Positions 10,963-19,370 of a DNA stretch of 64,000 bases are shown here, one piece after another. The stretch lies in NCBI RefSeq assembly GCF_002142155.1, contig NZ_NASD01000004.1, forward strand, positions 62,001 through 126,000, given 5' to 3'. The number at the start of each line of letters is the position of its first letter. The stretch's first letter is position 1. The translations under genes were made by a program, and so were the position numbers. Source of the stretch: Gilliamella apis. Lineage in GTDB: Bacteria; Pseudomonadota; Gammaproteobacteria; Enterobacterales; Orbaceae. The notes beneath the pieces are model-generated. The model was not told the DNA's origin. It did not search any database and saw nothing but the letters and a program-made list of their open reading frames with translations.

Positions 10963-12012
10963 TTAGTTAATAAAAAAAGCTTCAGTTTCAATAATATGGC
11001 ATCGTGCTAACGATGTCATATTTTGTTTAAGTAAATCACAAAGTAAGTGTACTGATTTATTGCCCATTTCATAGAGTGGTTTGTTAATTCTATTCAATTT
11101 ATCCAAATCATTATATTGATATTCATTGCTATGGCTAATATAAGCAATTGACATTGATTTTAACTGATTTGATTGGCTTTCATTGACTTGATGTAAGGCT
11201 CCAAATAGAGAACGATAACAAGATAAATAATTTTGTGCATGATAACTATCTGAATCGAAGAAGGACAAACTGCTTAAATCTTCAAAAATAATAGCTGTTG
11301 GTGGTTTATTACTATTTAATAAGGTTTTAATTGCATCTCGTCCATGTTCATAAGTTAAACAGCCTTGAATGATATAGTCAGAATCAATTGGTAAATTATA
11401 TCGTTGAAAGGATTGTTGATAACCTTGGAGGAAAAAAGATGAGTTAATACTTTTATCGCTATTAACAAAAATAGCGATCCGTTGGTTACCTTTTTTAATT
11501 AACTGTTGCGTTGTTTTAAAACCAATTGTGAGATGATCAAAATAGACACAAGAAAAATTATGTTTGTAATGATTTACAAATACCATTGGCGGTAATGATT
11601 TTTTATAACTATATAGATTCTCCAAATAAGGTGCTTGATTAATTATTAAAATACCAATAAAGCGATTTTGAGTAATGTAATGAATCAAATGATAAATATC
11701 ACTATCGTCTTGGTAAGAAAATTGTAGATAGCAAAATTGTAATTTAACTTCATATAAAGCTTGTTCAATACCGTAATTGATTAAACTTTTTGAAATAAGT
11801 TGATTATCAATAATTAATATTCTATTACTGGTATGATCTAGTTGGTAGTTTTTCAAGTTTTCTGAGAGATCAACATTTAAGGCTTTCATTGCTTGATAAA
11901 CAACAGATTGGGTTTGTGACGATGTCATATTCGGCGTTCTTAGTACTCTAGATACAGATGCCACTGAGACCTTAGCTTTTTTCGCAATCGCTGATAATGT
12001 AATTTTTGCCAT
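10963..12012 (-). CDS. LacI/GalR-family transcriptional regulator
   Basis: The N-terminal helix-turn-helix (TLSAIAKKAKVSVASVSRVLR, within residues 4-25) is a canonical LacI-family DNA-binding head. The rest (about 60-349) is a periplasmic-binding-protein-like effector domain, Asn/Gln/Leu-rich and diverged from the well-known members. No sugar transport or catabolic operon lies next to it, so its effector and targets are unknown. It is transcribed divergently from usg with a 177-bp gap between starts, and its 3' end faces the truB 3' end. It may be a local or global regulator; specific assignment (PurR, GalR, CytR and so on) is not supported by what I see. Confidence 0.85.
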   Translation of the reverse strand: MAKITLSAIAKKAKVSVASVSRVLRTPNMTSSQTQSVVYQAMKALNVDLSENLKNYQLDHTSNRILIIDNQLISKSLINYGIEQALYEVKLQFCYLQFSYQDDSDIYHLIHYITQNRFIGILIINQAPYLENLYSYKKSLPPMVFVNHYKHNFSCVYFDHLTIGFKTTQQLIKKGNQRIAIFVNSDKSINSSFFLQGYQQSFQRYNLPIDSDYIIQGCLTYEHGRDAIKTLLNSNKPPTAIIFEDLSSLSFFDSDSYHAQNYLSCYRSLFGALHQVNESQSNQLKSMSIAYISHSNEYQYNDLDKLNRINKPLYEMGNKSVHLLCDLLKQNMTSLARCHIIETEAFFIN

Positions 12013-12148
12013 AATTCTTACTGAAACCGAACAACAGATAAAATTACTTTAACGAAGAACAGCGAAATTGTAATTAGCTAATATCTATTTTTTCGAGCAA
12101 GATTCCAAAGTTAGAAAACATCTTTTTGCGAAATATTTGGCAATATAG

Positions 12149-12157
12149 TGGTATAAT
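12149..12157 (+). promoter_or_regulatory. Extended -10 promoter for usg-truA
   Basis: TGGTATAAT is a perfect TATAAT with the TGn extension, 33 bases before the usg ATG. No good -35 is seen, which is normal for extended -10 promoters. Confidence 0.5.
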
Positions 12158-12189
12158 TGTCACTAAATTTTTTAATTCGGGTTTATCAT

Positions 12190-13197
12190 ATGTCTGCATG
12201 GAATATTGCCATTGTTGGTGCGACAGGACAAGTGGGTTCTGCGCTAATTGAGTTATTAAATAACTCAAAAACTATTGAAATTGAAAATCTCTATTTAGTC
12301 GGTAGCGACAACAGCGCCGGTGAAGTTGTGCGCTTTGCGGGTAAAAATTTAACGGTAATTGATAGTGAGCAGATGGATTGGAGCCAATGCCATTTTGCTT
12401 TTTTTGTTGCCGGCAGTAAAACCAGCGAAAAATATGCTCAAACAGCCGCACAAGCAGGTTGTATTGTTATCGATGCTAGTGGCTTTTTTGCTGATCAAGA
12501 TCATATTCCATTAATTGTACCGAAAGTAAATAACAGTGTACTAACCGAATATCGCAATGAAAACATCATTGCTGTAGCTAGCCCAACGGTATGTCAATTA
12601 TTGCGTTGCGTGGCGTCATTAGCTGATATCCAGTTGTTAACTAATCTACATGTAAGTAGCTTTATTCCTTCTTCATTATATGGCAAACCAGGTGTTGACG
12701 AACTTGCTGGGCAAAGTGCTCGGTTACTAAATGGTATGCCTGTTGATAATCAATTGTTTGACAATCAACTTGCTTTTAACTTATTACCTGTTTCCCATGA
12801 GTCTGACCACCTAAGTTTAGGTGAACACTCACAAGTTAATCAAATCCGTAAAGTGATAAGCAATTATGATTTACCTATCTCTATTGAATCAGTTATTGTT
12901 CCGGTATTTTATGGATTGGCTCAAGCGGTTAATGTTTCAAGCAGTTTACCAATTGAATTAGATATGGCTCGTTTTGGTGAATTCGGCGTTGAAGTAAAAA
13001 GTGAAGATTTACCAACACCGGTAACCGAAGTAAATACTGATGCTGAAAGTAATCTGACGATCAAACTCGCTAATTTACGACACAGCTATGGTAATTATGA
13101 GCAAATCCAATTTTGGTCAGTGGCGGATAATGTCCGTTATTTAGGTGGTTTAATGTTAATCGAGACGTTAGAGATCTTAATTAATGACTACCTGTAA
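12190..13197 (+). CDS. usg: Aspartate-semialdehyde dehydrogenase-like protein Usg
   Basis: A 335-residue member of the aspartate-semialdehyde dehydrogenase family, matching E. coli USG-1 in length and context (usg upstream of truA). The NAD(P) motif GATGQVG lies at residues 9-15, and C-terminal [14 protein letters not shown] is conserved with Usg. The position of the catalytic cysteine of true dehydrogenases (the PNC motif) appears replaced: the segment reads [12 protein letters not shown], and ungapped alignment puts Pro at the Cys position and a Cys three residues later. E. coli Usg also lacks the motif, so enzymatic function is doubtful. The ATG at 12190 is used rather than the TTG at 12157. 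It overlaps truA by 14 bases. Confidence 0.85.
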   Translation: MSAWNIAIVGATGQVGSALIELLNNSKTIEIENLYLVGSDNSAGEVVRFAGKNLTVIDSEQMDWSQCHFAFFVAGSKTSEKYAQTAAQAGCIVIDASGFFADQDHIPLIVPKVNNSVLTEYRNENIIAVASPTVCQLLRCVASLADIQLLTNLHVSSFIPSSLYGKPGVDELAGQSARLLNGMPVDNQLFDNQLAFNLLPVSHESDHLSLGEHSQVNQIRKVISNYDLPISIESVIVPVFYGLAQAVNVSSSLPIELDMARFGEFGVEVKSEDLPTPVTEVNTDAESNLTIKLANLRHSYGNYEQIQFWSVADNVRYLGGLMLIETLEILINDYL

Positions 13198-13975
13198 GAT
13201 TGCCTTAGGTATCGAATATGATGGTAGCGGTTATTTTGGTTGGCAACGTCAACAACATGTTGATTCAGTACAACAAAGATTAGAATCAGCTTTGTCAGTA
13301 ATCGCTAATGAACCTATCGTGGTATTTTGCGCTGGGAGAACTGATGCCGGAGTTCATGCAACAGGGCAAGTCATTCATTTTGAAACCACTGCTCAGCGTG
13401 CTGAAGGAGCATGGACAATGGGCGTCAATTCCCATCTTCCTGATAATATTGCTGTACGCTGGGCAAAAAGTGTTGATGATAGTTTTCATGCTAGATTTAG
13501 CGCAACAGCTCGCCGTTATCGATATATCATTTATAATCATCGTTATCGTCCGGCTATTTTAGCTAAAGGTGTGTCACATTATTATCTGCCATTAAATGAA
13601 AAGCTTATGCATCAAGCAGCACAATATTTATTAGGTGAAAATGACTTTTCATCATTTAGAGCTGCACAATGTCAGTCACGGACTCCATGGCGTAATATTC
13701 ATCATATTGAAGTTACAAGACAGGGTGAATATGTTATTGTCGATATTAAAGCTAATGCCTTTGTTCACCATATGGTGCGTAATATTGTTGGCAGTTTATT
13801 AGAAGTTGGTGCTGGTAACCAATCATCGCAATGGATCGAAGCTTTATTAGCGGCAAAAGATCGTACCCAAGCAGCAGCAACGGCAAAACCTGAAGGATTA
13901 TATTTAGTTCAGGTGGATTATCCATTAGAATATCAACTTCCTAATTGCGCTTTAGGCCCATTATTTATACAGTAA
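13184..13975 (+). CDS. truA: tRNA pseudouridine(38-40) synthase
   Basis: Converts uridines 38, 39 and 40 in the anticodon stem of many tRNAs to pseudouridine. The catalytic aspartate is in [15 protein letters not shown] (Asp54), preceded by the start motif [30 protein letters not shown] near the C-terminus is typical. At 263 residues it has normal length. The start lies inside usg (14-base overlap), so the two are translationally coupled, as in enterobacteria. Confidence 0.96.
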   Translation: MTTCKIALGIEYDGSGYFGWQRQQHVDSVQQRLESALSVIANEPIVVFCAGRTDAGVHATGQVIHFETTAQRAEGAWTMGVNSHLPDNIAVRWAKSVDDSFHARFSATARRYRYIIYNHRYRPAILAKGVSHYYLPLNEKLMHQAAQYLLGENDFSSFRAAQCQSRTPWRNIHHIEVTRQGEYVIVDIKANAFVHHMVRNIVGSLLEVGAGNQSSQWIEALLAAKDRTQAAATAKPEGLYLVQVDYPLEYQLPNCALGPLFIQ

Positions 13976-14015
13976 GCTAATTAGTTATAGGTTAAATGAA
14001 TTTAAAAATACAAAG

Positions 14016-15449
14016 ATGAATGCAATGAAAAATGATGAAACAAGTTCGAATAAAGAACTGAAAAATCAAGACGCAAAAAAATCAAAATTGCAAAATATAA
14101 AGTTGCCTCCTCATTCTATTGAGGCAGAACAAGCTGTGCTTGGTAGCCTAATGTTGGATAATCAACGTTGGGATGTTGTCGCAGAAATGATTACTGACCG
14201 TGATTTTTATTCTCGTCATCATCAATTAATATTTTCAGAAATGCATACCTTAGTCAGTCGTGGTACTCCGATTGATTTAATTACACTTTCTGAAAGTTTA
14301 GAAAGTAAGGATTTACTGATCGATGTTGGTGGATTTGCGTATTTAGCTGAACTTTCTAAAAATACTCCTAGTGCGATTAATGTGGTTGCGTATACCGATA
14401 TTATTCGTCAACAAGCTATATTGCGTGAATTGATTAGTGCTTCAAATGAGATAGCCGACAACTGCTACTCAACTGAAGGTCGAGATAGTACGGAAATTTT
14501 AGACTTAGCTGAAAGCAAAATTTTCCAAATTGCCGAAAGTCGTACCAAGCAAGGTGAAGGGCCGAAAAATATTACCGATGTGCTTGAAGCTACGGTAGCA
14601 AAAATTGAAGAACTATTCCAACGCCCACATGATGGAGTGACTGGAGTATCAACAGGTTTCCTTGACCTAGACAAGAAAACCGCAGGTTTACAACGTTCAG
14701 ATTTAATTATTATTGCTGCTCGTCCATCAATGGGTAAAACCACATTTGCTATGAATCTTTGTGAAAATGCCGCCATGATGCAAGAAAAACCGGTTCTTAT
14801 TTTTAGTCTTGAGATGCCGTCAGAGCAAATTATGATGCGTATGTTAGCATCGCTATCACGTGTCGATCAAACTCGTATTCGTACTGGTCAACTACAAGAT
14901 GATGACTGGGCTAGGATATCGAGCACTATGGGCTTACTCCTTGAGAAGAAAAATATCTATATCGATGACTCATCAGGATTAACACCTATGGAGTTGCGTT
15001 CACGAGCACGACGAATCTATCGTGAACATAAAGGATTAAGTATGATCATGGTCGATTATTTACAGCTTATGCGTGTACCTAATATTTCTGAAAACCGAAC
15101 ACTTGAGATCGCTGAAATTTCACGCTCATTAAAAGCCTTAGCAAAAGAATTGCAAATCCCAGTTGTTGCACTTTCGCAGCTTAACCGTAGCTTAGAGCAA
15201 CGCGCCGATAAACGACCTGTTAACTCTGACTTACGTGAATCAGGCTCTATTGAACAAGATGCTGACGTGATTATGTTTATCTATCGTGATGAAGTCTATA
15301 ATGAAGCGTCGGAACATAAAGGTATTGCCGAAATCATCTTAGGTAAACAGCGTAATGGTCCAATAGGTAAAGTGAGATTAAAATTCCAAGGTCAATTTTC
15401 AAGATTTGATAATTATGCTGATGCCGGTAAATATTTAGATGATGAATAA
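14016..15449 (+). CDS. dnaB: Replicative DNA helicase DnaB
   Basis: Hexameric 5'-3' helicase of the replication fork. After a ~30-residue low-complexity polar N-terminus, the DnaB N-terminal domain begins at LPPHSIEAEQAVLG. The RecA-like ATPase domain carries Walker A ARPSMGKTT near residues 235-243, Walker B MIMVDYLQLM, and the SQLNRSLEQR...SDLRESGSIEQDAD arginine-finger region. The 477 residues compare with 471 in E. coli. The exact start is uncertain: ATGs at 14016 and 14025 are both possible and neither has a strong Shine-Dalgarno. It is separated by 40 bases from truA, which is not the E. coli context. Confidence 0.96.
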   Translation: MNAMKNDETSSNKELKNQDAKKSKLQNIKLPPHSIEAEQAVLGSLMLDNQRWDVVAEMITDRDFYSRHHQLIFSEMHTLVSRGTPIDLITLSESLESKDLLIDVGGFAYLAELSKNTPSAINVVAYTDIIRQQAILRELISASNEIADNCYSTEGRDSTEILDLAESKIFQIAESRTKQGEGPKNITDVLEATVAKIEELFQRPHDGVTGVSTGFLDLDKKTAGLQRSDLIIIAARPSMGKTTFAMNLCENAAMMQEKPVLIFSLEMPSEQIMMRMLASLSRVDQTRIRTGQLQDDDWARISSTMGLLLEKKNIYIDDSSGLTPMELRSRARRIYREHKGLSMIMVDYLQLMRVPNISENRTLEIAEISRSLKALAKELQIPVVALSQLNRSLEQRADKRPVNSDLRESGSIEQDADVIMFIYRDEVYNEASEHKGIAEIILGKQRNGPIGKVRLKFQGQFSRFDNYADAGKYLDDE

Positions 15450-15466
15450 TAAACTCAACTAAATAA

Positions 15467-15503
15467 CTAGTGTAAATGTGAAAAAACATAACATTTACAC
15501 TAG
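15467..15503. terminator. Long inverted repeat between convergent dnaB and sitD
   Basis: Perfect 13-bp stem CTAGTGTAAATGT / ACATTTACACTAG with an 11-nt A-rich loop, lying between two convergent genes. No long U-tract follows on either side, so it is a probable but not classical bidirectional terminator. Confidence 0.5.
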
Positions 15504-15508
15504 ATCAA

Positions 15509-16345
15509 TTAACGTTTTATCTTATGGTTAGCATAGACTCGATAAAACTGAGCCATAACAAAGATAAACGCCTGTAAAATCACAATACAAGCACTGGTTG
15601 AGGCATCTAGATGAAAACTGATTAATGTACCGGTTACCGTCGAAAAAGCTGATACAATCACCGCAATCACTAACATCTTTTCAAAACGTTTGGTTAACAA
15701 AAATGCAGTAATACCTGGGGCAATTAGCATTGCAATAACTAAGATAACACCTGCCGCTTTAAGTGATCCAACAATGGTTAGCGCCAAAATACTTAATAAA
15801 CCGTAATGCAATAATTTAACTGGTAAACCAACCACTTTGGCTTGTACGGCATCAAAGCAGTACAACATTAAATCGCGGCGCTTAACAATCACTATAACCG
15901 AAACAATGCCTGCAATAGCAATAATCTGTATTAATTCTTGATAACTAGTACCTAATACGCTACCAAATAGAATATGGTTTAAATGTTGGGATGTTTCTAC
16001 TTTAGAAAATAACACCAAGCCAAAAGCAAACATTCCCGAAAAAACAATACCCATCACGGTATCTTCTTTAATTCGACTGTTTTCCTTAATATAACCGGTA
16101 GCGACAGAACAAAATAATCCTGAAGCAAACGCACCTATCATTAGGGGGATTCCAATTAAATAAGCGAGTACAATACCAGGTAATACTGCATGAGAAATAG
16201 CATCCCCCATTAATGACCAGCCTTTTAATACTAAAAAACATGACAGCAAAGCACAAACAATCCCCGTAGCTAAGGCGGCCAGAATAGCACGTTGAACAAA
16301 AGGAATTGTTAGGGGATGATAAATAAGCTCCCATAATATAGTCAT
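15509..16345 (-). CDS. sitD: Manganese/iron ABC transporter permease SitD
   Basis: Second inner-membrane permease of a Sit/Yfe-type importer for Mn2+ and Fe2+. The 278-residue polytopic protein carries the ABC-3 family signature LKGWSLMGDAISHAVLPGI near residues 41-59 and about eight hydrophobic segments. Last gene of the sitABCD order read on the minus strand; its start overlaps the sitC stop by 4 bases. Two different permease genes in tandem are what separate Sit/Yfe systems from ZnuBC, which has one. Confidence 0.9.
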   Translation of the reverse strand: MTILWELIYHPLTIPFVQRAILAALATGIVCALLSCFLVLKGWSLMGDAISHAVLPGIVLAYLIGIPLMIGAFASGLFCSVATGYIKENSRIKEDTVMGIVFSGMFAFGLVLFSKVETSQHLNHILFGSVLGTSYQELIQIIAIAGIVSVIVIVKRRDLMLYCFDAVQAKVVGLPVKLLHYGLLSILALTIVGSLKAAGVILVIAMLIAPGITAFLLTKRFEKMLVIAVIVSAFSTVTGTLISFHLDASTSACIVILQAFIFVMAQFYRVYANHKIKR

Positions 16346-17208
16346 ACTGCTCCCCCTTTAATACGTCTTGCTTGCTTAATTCGACGACGGTTTGAAATCA
16401 ATCCTTGTCTTGGCGCAAAGAAGAAAGCAGTCAAAAAGATTAAGGTTTGCAGTGTCACAATTACGCCACCGGTTTCACCATTTAAAAAATAACTTATCCA
16501 AGCGCCAATTGCACTAGTTGATGCACCAATAACCACTGAAATAATTAATAACCTTGTAAACCTATCCGTGAGTAAGTAAGCGGTTGCTCCTGGCGTTACC
16601 ACCATCGCAATGACTAATATTGCTCCCACAGTTTGCAGAGCTGCAACCGTACAAGCACTTAAAATAGTGAAGAATAAAATCTTTAATGGTAATGGTTTTA
16701 AACCAATAGAGCGTGCATGTGTTTCATCAAAAAACACCACTAACAGATCTTTCCAGAATAAGAGTAATAAAATAAATGAAACCAGAATGATGATTTGCAC
16801 TTGTCTCATATCACTATCATCAATTCCCAAAATATTCCCAAAAATAATGGTTTGGGCATTAATTGAGGTTGGATTTAATGAGATGATTAAAAGGCCAATA
16901 GCAAAAAAGGTTGAAAAGATAAAACCTATAATTGCATCTTCTTTTAAACGAGTAAAAGCACGGACAATGATTATTGATAAGGCAGCCAACAATCCTGTAA
17001 AAAACGCCCCAACCGAATAAGGATAGCCGATCGCATAGGCACCAGCCACACCTGGTACTACAGAGTGGGAAAGGGCATCACCCATTAAAGACCAGCCTTT
17101 TAACATCAAAAACGCCGATAAAAATGCACAAGCGGCGCCAACTATACTACTTACCCAAATAGCTTTTAACATAAAGCCATAGGTAAAAGGTTCTAGAAGT
17201 AGTTCCAT
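16342..17208 (-). CDS. sitC: Manganese/iron ABC transporter permease SitC
   Basis: First inner-membrane permease of the Sit importer. It has 288 residues and aligns end to end with enterobacterial SitC: LLEPFTYGFMLKA at the N-terminus, LKGWSLMGDALSHSVVPGV, SLNPTSINAQTIIFGNILGI and VVFFDETHARSIGL. About eight to nine transmembrane segments are visible, and a basic C-terminal tail (NRRRIKQARRIKG) follows. Its ATG directly follows the sitB stop, and it overlaps sitD by 4 bases, indicating tight coupling. Confidence 0.92.
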   Translation of the reverse strand: MELLLEPFTYGFMLKAIWVSSIVGAACAFLSAFLMLKGWSLMGDALSHSVVPGVAGAYAIGYPYSVGAFFTGLLAALSIIIVRAFTRLKEDAIIGFIFSTFFAIGLLIISLNPTSINAQTIIFGNILGIDDSDMRQVQIIILVSFILLLLFWKDLLVVFFDETHARSIGLKPLPLKILFFTILSACTVAALQTVGAILVIAMVVTPGATAYLLTDRFTRLLIISVVIGASTSAIGAWISYFLNGETGGVIVTLQTLIFLTAFFFAPRQGLISNRRRIKQARRIKGGAV

Positions 17209-18105
17209 TTAGTTTTGCCCTTTAGGTTCAATTATCGTTGGTTCGACTAATAAATCCTGATGAGATGAACTATCACTACCTTCACCGTAAAATACAGCAG
17301 CACGTTCGTCATCAGTTAAAATCGACATCTTGCGAGGATCTTCATCCTCATGCAATTGTTCACCTGATAAGCTTAAATAACGTAGAGCACCACCAAAAGT
17401 TGTCATCAAATTTTGTGGTGTAAAGGTGGTTTTTGTTTCGCCAAAAGCTAATACGGTTTGGTTAATTAACACCACTTGATCACAAAATTCAGGGACACTA
17501 CCTAAATTGTGGGTAGAAACCAAAATTAAATGGCCTTCATCACGAAGATCTTTAAGCAGATCGATAATGGCATTTTCTGTTTTAACATCAACGCCAGTAA
17601 ATGGCTCGTCTAACAACAATACCTTACCTTGCTGAGCCAAAGCTCTTGCTAAAAAAACACGTTTTTTTTGACCACCAGAAAGTTGACCAATCTGGCGATG
17701 TTTAAAATCCAACATATTGACCCGTTCGAGCGCCAAATCGACTTGTCTTTTGTCCTCTTTACTTGGTATTCGCAAAAAAGACATGTGACCATAGCGTCCC
17801 ATCATCACCACATCAGAAACTAAAACCGGAAAATCCCAATCGACTTCCTCAGTTTGTGGAACATAGGCAATAATATTTTGCTTCAATGCTTGTTTTACCG
17901 AAATATTATTAAAAGTCACTTGTCCTTTAGTTGGTTTTATCATGCCCATAATGCTTTTAAATAGTGTCGATTTACCACTACCATTAACGCCAACCAGCGC
18001 ACAGATTGTGCCACCATTTAAGCGAAAGCTTGCATCATGAATTGCGGTGTGACCGTTATTATAAGTCACGTTAATATCATCAACATTTAAGCAAATTTGA
18101 GTCAT
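17209..18105 (-). CDS. sitB: Manganese/iron ABC transporter ATP-binding protein SitB
   Basis: Cytoplasmic ATPase that energises SitCD. Walker [10 protein letters not shown] is at residues 39-47, the Q-loop near [10 protein letters not shown], the ABC signature LSGGQKKR at 142-149 and Walker B LLLDEP at 163-168, with the H-loop in VSTHNLGSV. The C-terminal ~45 residues form an acidic, Ser-rich tail after the ATPase core. The start overlaps the sitA stop by one base (TAATG). Confidence 0.93.
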   Translation of the reverse strand: MTQICLNVDDINVTYNNGHTAIHDASFRLNGGTICALVGVNGSGKSTLFKSIMGMIKPTKGQVTFNNISVKQALKQNIIAYVPQTEEVDWDFPVLVSDVVMMGRYGHMSFLRIPSKEDKRQVDLALERVNMLDFKHRQIGQLSGGQKKRVFLARALAQQGKVLLLDEPFTGVDVKTENAIIDLLKDLRDEGHLILVSTHNLGSVPEFCDQVVLINQTVLAFGETKTTFTPQNLMTTFGGALRYLSLSGEQLHEDEDPRKMSILTDDERAAVFYGEGSDSSSHQDLLVEPTIIEPKGQN

Positions 18106-19025
18106 TATTTTTCAAATCCTTTAGCGATTGTTTCAACAGTCACTTTTAACAAATCGATATAAGTTGGTACTGGGCCATCTTGAGTTGAAAGTGAATCAAC
18201 ATATAACACACCACCGTATTTAGCACCGGTTTCTTTACTGACTTGTTTAGCTGGTTTATCTGAAATGGTGCTTTCACTAAATAAGACCGGAATATTATTC
18301 GCTCGAACTAGATCAATAAGGCTTTTAACTTGTTTGGGCGTGCCTTGTTGCTCGGCATTAATTGGCCATAAGTAAGCTTCTTTAAGATTATAATCACGCG
18401 CTAAATAACTGAATGCCCCTTCACTAGTCACTAACCAACGTTGTGATTCTGGAATTTTAGCTAAACGCTCACGAAGTGGGGCATCTAGCGCTTTAATTTT
18501 AGCTACATAATCTGCGGCATTCTTATTATAGATTTCGGCATTTTTAGGATCATATTTAACAAAAGCGGCTCGAATATTCTCAATATAGGTTAAAGCTAAG
18601 GTTGGTGACATCCAAGCATGTGGATTTGGGTTACCTTTATAACTGCCTTCTTGAATTGGCATTGGATCGATTCCTTCTGTAACTACAACTGAAGGTACAT
18701 CTTTAATATCCTCAAAAAAACGTTTAAACCAAAGTTCCAAGTTTAAACCATTCCAAAGCACTAAATCAGCAGAAAGAGCTTTAGTAATATCTTTTGGGGT
18801 AGGATCGTATTCATGAATTTCGGCTCCTACCTTAGTAATGGATTCAACAATTGCAGCATCACCGGCAACGTTTTGGGCAATATCTTGAATGACGGTAAAT
18901 GTGGTAACCACTTTAAATTTCTTTTCATCAGCCGATGCTGAATTAGCTAAGCCAGTTAAAACTAACAATGATGTTAATATCATGTTTAATAATGTTTTGC
19001 GGCTTTTAAAAAAATTAAATTTCAT
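18105..19025 (-). CDS. sitA: Manganese/iron-binding periplasmic protein SitA
   Basis: Cluster A-I solute-binding protein that captures Mn2+/Fe2+ in the periplasm and delivers it to SitCD. A Sec signal peptide covers residues 1-32, with likely cleavage after SASA. Four metal-ligand-type residues are in canonical places: His71 (AEIHEY), His136 (PHAWMS), Glu202 ([10 protein letters not shown]) and Asp277 (YVDSLS). There is no His-rich loop, which argues against a ZnuA-type zinc receptor. Long stretches agree with Salmonella SitA and Yersinia YfeA. AAGGA lies about 8 bases before the ATG. First gene of the operon, with a Fur-type box upstream. Confidence 0.93.
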   Translation of the reverse strand: MKFNFFKSRKTLLNMILTSLLVLTGLANSASADEKKFKVVTTFTVIQDIAQNVAGDAAIVESITKVGAEIHEYDPTPKDITKALSADLVLWNGLNLELWFKRFFEDIKDVPSVVVTEGIDPMPIQEGSYKGNPNPHAWMSPTLALTYIENIRAAFVKYDPKNAEIYNKNAADYVAKIKALDAPLRERLAKIPESQRWLVTSEGAFSYLARDYNLKEAYLWPINAEQQGTPKQVKSLIDLVRANNIPVLFSESTISDKPAKQVSKETGAKYGGVLYVDSLSTQDGPVPTYIDLLKVTVETIAKGFEK

Positions 19026-19162
19026 TAGCGAATCCTTATTAAATACTACCTTTTCAAGCTAGATTGAAATATAAAAATAAGTTATAGATAAAATTAGTTA
19101 GAAATGAATGAAATCCTTTTCTAAATAAACTCCTAATAACAAAACTATAATATTTAAATGCT

Positions 19163-19181
19163 AATGAGAATTATTATCATT
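19163..19181 (-). promoter_or_regulatory. Fur-type operator over the sitA promoter
   Basis: On the plus strand AATGAGAAT-T-ATTATCATT is a 9-1-9 inverted repeat with one mismatch, closely matching Fur boxes. On the minus strand a TTGACT -35 (19193-19198) and AATAAT -10 (19170-19175) are spaced by 17 bases, and the box covers the -10. Iron-dependent repression of sitABCD is the natural inference. A separate MntR site was not found. Confidence 0.75.
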
Positions 19182-19370
19182 TAATTAATGAAAGTCAAAT
19201 TATTTTTATAACTAATTCGATTAATGTTAAATAAAGATACAAAAAAAGCGTAGATAGATACATCTATTAGATTGATAGCTAATGTAGTGTCAAAGGCGAG
19301 ATAATTGGAAATTCCCACGCCAAATAATCAACGTGGGATGAATAGATAAAAATTTAAGCTAAATAATGAA
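19182..19370. other. Spacer between autotransporter gene and sit promoter
   Basis: Contains the upstream part of the sit promoter and, at 19313-19338, a 7-bp inverted repeat (TCCCACG / CGTGGGA, 12-nt loop) just past the autotransporter stop that could end its transcript, though no clear U-tract follows. No coding sequence seen. Confidence 0.4.

Noticed and set aside
15509-19025. Zinc uptake system ZnuABC
   Set aside because: Two distinct permease genes, no His-rich loop in the binding protein, and end-to-end agreement with SitA-D favour Mn/Fe transport.
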